Shown here: positions 4,583 to 6,700 of the stretch, in pieces
Numbering within the stretch: position 1 is the stretch's first letter
How the letters are laid out: every line of letters begins with the position of its first letter
Source of the DNA: Chloroflexia bacterium
GTDB lineage: Bacteria; Chloroflexota; Chloroflexia; Thermomicrobiales; UBA6265
NCBI GenBank assembly: GCA_013694885.1
Contig: JACDBO010000458.1
Coordinates: 1 to 6,700 of the forward strand
Length of the DNA stretch: 6,700 nucleotides
Reading direction: 5' to 3'
Translations under genes and position numbers: made by a program
The notes under the pieces: generated by a model
Seen by the model: the letters and a program-made list of their open reading frames with translations, nothing else
Told to the model about the DNA's origin: nothing
Databases searched by the model: none

Positions 4583-6700
4583 TTACTCTTCGAGCCGCGC
4601 CCGCAGGTCGGTCTTGAGGTAGGCGCTGTAGATCTGCTTGGTGGCCGGGGCGGCGTGCTGAACGCCCTCGCCGATCCCCTCCACCATCACGATCGTGGCG
4701 ATCGTCGAGGTATCGCCGGGGTCGCCGGGGCCATAGGCGGCGAACCAGGAGTGGGGCTTGCTGGAGTGGCGCTCGTCGAGCTGCGCGGTGCCGGTCTTGC
4801 CGGCGATCGCCCAGTTGAACTCGCCGAAGATGCGGTCGGAGCCGACGCCGGCCTCGTTGTTCGTCTGCTCGCGCAGAGCGCTGTGCAGCTCGTCGATCTG
4901 GTCGTCGGTCAGCGGCAGTTCGCCGATCGCTTTCGGCTCGCTGATCCGCGTCGTCGCCTCGCTGCCCGGCTCGCGGGTGGCATCGACGATGAAGGGCCGC
5001 CAGACGGTGCCGCCGTTGGCGATAGCCGCGTAGGCATTGGCCATCTGGAGCGGTGTGGACAGCAAGAACCCCTGACCGATCGCCAGGTTGACGGCGTCGC
5101 CGGTCGCCCAGCCGTCGCCGATCTGCTCACGCTTCCAGTCGTCGCTGGGCACCGTGCCGGCGACCTCCGGGAAGTAGGGGATGCCGGTCGGGGCGCCAAG
5201 TCCGTAGGCCTTGGCCATCTCCGGCAGCCAGTCCGGGTTCTCGTCGTCGAGGTCGATGCCGATCTGGTAGAAGACGGTGTTGCAGGAGCGGACGAGCCCA
5301 CTGTGCAGCGTCAGCATCCCTTGCGCGCCGGAGCCGTACTCCACGACCCAGTCGTTCCAGGTCTGATTGCCGAGCGAGACCGACTGCGGGCAGTCGATCT
5401 CGGTGTCGCCGGTGTAGTCGAGGAAGTGCATCGCGGCGGAGGCGGTGATCACTTTGAAGATCGAACCGGTCGGGTAGCCGACCTGGGTGGCGCGATTGCG
5501 CAGCGGCGCCTGGTTCTCGTCGTCGATCCGCTTCCGCTCCTTGGCGTCGAACCCGTTGATGAACCCGTTCGGATCGAACGTCGGATGACTCACCAGGGCC
5601 AGAATCGCCCCGTCGCGCGGGTCGACGACGACGGCGCTGCCGCGCTCGATCCCCTTGACCTCGGCCAGTGCCTTGTCGACCTGCTTCTGAAACTCGATGT
5701 CGATGGTGAGGATGATGTCCTTGGCTGGTTCGGCCTCGCGCTCGGCGACGACGCCACGCACGGCGCGGGTCTCGCACTCGACAATCTCGAGCTTGCCGCC
5801 GGGCGTGCCGGCCAGCAGTTCGTTGGCGCCATACTCGAGTCCGGCCTGGCCGACCATGTCGTCGGCCTTGAGCGTGCCGGTCTCGTCGTTGGCGACATCC
5901 TCCTCGCTGGCCGGGCTGACCCAGCCGGTGACGTGCGCGGCCACCGCGCCGTAGGGGTAGGTTCGGGCCGAGGCCCGGCGCACCTCGACCCCACCCAGGT
6001 CCTGCGTCGCGTTGATCAGGTCCGCCGAGCGATCCTCCGGCATGTCCTTGAGGGGAATGAACCACTCCGGCTGGGCGTCGGCGTAGCGCGCCCGGATATC
6101 CTCGGCGGGCATCCCGAGCAGCTTGCTCAGCTCACCAACGGCGCGCTCCTCATCGGTGACGTCACCCGGAACGATGCCGACGCGGGCGACCACTATGTCC
6201 TGCGCCAGCGTCTTGCCGTTGCGGTCCAGGATGCGACCGCGGCTCGACCGCTGCCCCTCGAAGACGATGCACCCAGTGTCGCCGAGGTCGGTGAAGATCA
6301 GCGAAGGCGTCCAGTCGACGCGCCACTCGTTGCCGTCCTTGACGACCGGGACCGTGTTCTCCAGGGCGATCTCGCCGACCAGCCTCGACTCCATGGTCAC
6401 CGCCACCGGGATCGTGCCGTTGAGGTCCGGCTCGCCGTTGACTTTGCCGGAGATGCGCTCCAGACCCGCCTCGTTGGCAATATCGGTGTACCGGGCAACG
6501 AATTCTTCCTGGCTCACGCGCCCGCGCACGTCGCTGCTGACGAGGTTGTACATCCCCGCGTAGTCGCCGGTGCTCCACAGCGCCACCCACGCCTCGGCCA
6601 GCTGGCGCGGCGCCTCGGTATCGACGGGGGTGGGGGTCGGTGCGGGCGTCGCGGTCGGCGGCACCAGGGTCGCCGTCGGTACCGGTTCGCGGGTGGGGTT
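4583..6700 (-). CDS. Class B penicillin-binding protein with MecA_N-like domain (N-terminus outside the window)
   Basis: This is a D,D-transpeptidase that cross-links peptidoglycan outside the cytoplasmic membrane. Residues are counted from the internal GTG at 6664. A Pro/Thr-rich linker (1-19) precedes an NTF2-like domain (~20-118) of the MecA_N type, then the PBP dimerisation domain from SSRGRILDRNGKTLA (140-154) to ~305, and the transpeptidase domain (~318-685). All three active-site motifs are present: S-I-F-K (401-404, nucleophile Ser401), S-C-N (460-462) and K-T-G-T (623-626). The frame stays open upstream of 6664 to the window edge as NPTREPVPTATLV, still linker-like, so the GTG is not the true start; a membrane anchor or lipoprotein signal should lie just outside. 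MecA_N-containing class B PBPs include the low-affinity PBP2a of staphylococci and PBP5fm/PBP3-type relatives; reduced beta-lactam affinity here is possible but not shown. The gene ends TAA at 4585-4583, far from the next gene, so it is not tightly coupled to it. Confidence 0.92.
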   Translation of the reverse strand, partial: NPTREPVPTATLVPPTATPAPTPTPVDTEAPRQLAEAWVALWSTGDYAGMYNLVSSDVRGRVSQEEFVARYTDIANEAGLERISGKVNGEPDLNGTIPVAVTMESRLVGEIALENTVPVVKDGNEWRVDWTPSLIFTDLGDTGCIVFEGQRSSRGRILDRNGKTLAQDIVVARVGIVPGDVTDEERAVGELSKLLGMPAEDIRARYADAQPEWFIPLKDMPEDRSADLINATQDLGGVEVRRASARTYPYGAVAAHVTGWVSPASEEDVANDETGTLKADDMVGQAGLEYGANELLAGTPGGKLEIVECETRAVRGVVAEREAEPAKDIILTIDIEFQKQVDKALAEVKGIERGSAVVVDPRDGAILALVSHPTFDPNGFINGFDAKERKRIDDENQAPLRNRATQVGYPTGSIFKVITASAAMHFLDYTGDTEIDCPQSVSLGNQTWNDWVVEYGSGAQGMLTLHSGLVRSCNTVFYQIGIDLDDENPDWLPEMAKAYGLGAPTGIPYFPEVAGTVPSDDWKREQIGDGWATGDAVNLAIGQGFLLSTPLQMANAYAAIANGGTVWRPFIVDATREPGSEATTRISEPKAIGELPLTDDQIDELHSALREQTNNEAGVGSDRIFGEFNWAIAGKTGTAQLDERHSSKPHSWFAAYGPGDPGDTSTIATIVMVEGIGEGVQHAAPATKQIYSAYLKTDLRARLEE

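Noticed and set aside
5127..6065. 312-codon minus-strand frame inside the PBP gene
   Set aside because: Out-of-frame shadow of the PBP with Arg/Gly-rich composition; the PBP frame carries all catalytic motifs.
6662..6664. GTG as the start codon of the PBP
   Set aside because: The frame is open to the window edge with the same Pro/Thr-rich linker composition, no ribosome site precedes the GTG, and a membrane anchor would be missing.

Overview
The window is high-GC bacterial DNA in which every supported gene lies on the minus strand. The gene set is a MecA_N-type class B penicillin-binding protein, a tandem GNAT acetyltransferase, an MMPL/RND exporter and a Tat-exported protein. Together with GC-rich palindromic intergenic DNA, this suggests a Gram-positive-like or monoderm high-GC lineage. 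A thermomicrobial Chloroflexota or an actinobacterium would fit. This is inference from style, since the window holds no marker gene.

In transcription order, right to left: (1) 6700-4583, the C-terminal ~700 residues of a class B PBP, entering the window already in frame; all three penicilloyl-serine transferase motifs are intact. (2) 4582-4077, about 500 bases without a conventional gene: repeats and hairpins behind the PBP, a possible promoter, a cluster of alternating GCGTC/GACGC palindromes, a 12-codon ORF with a near-perfect Shine-Dalgarno, a short hairpin with a pyrimidine-rich tail, and a hairpin around the next gene's ribosome-binding site. This looks like a regulatory leader and is the most original part of the window. 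(3) 4076-2844, a two-domain GNAT acetyltransferase whose second domain has the canonical acetyl-CoA loop and whose first domain does not. A 13-bp terminator-like hairpin follows. (4) 2680-350, an MMPL-family transporter of about 776 codons interrupted by an in-frame TAG at 1276-1274, inside the second extracytoplasmic loop. Another long hairpin follows. (5) 211-1, a well-formed promoter with a near-perfect 20-bp palindrome over the predicted transcription start, then the first 26 codons of a protein with a twin-arginine signal peptide.

The genes do not form one operon. Each appears to be its own unit, separated by hairpins and promoter-like sequence. The shared theme is the cell envelope (wall transpeptidase, exporter, secreted protein). 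No mobile element, CRISPR array, tRNA or rRNA was seen.
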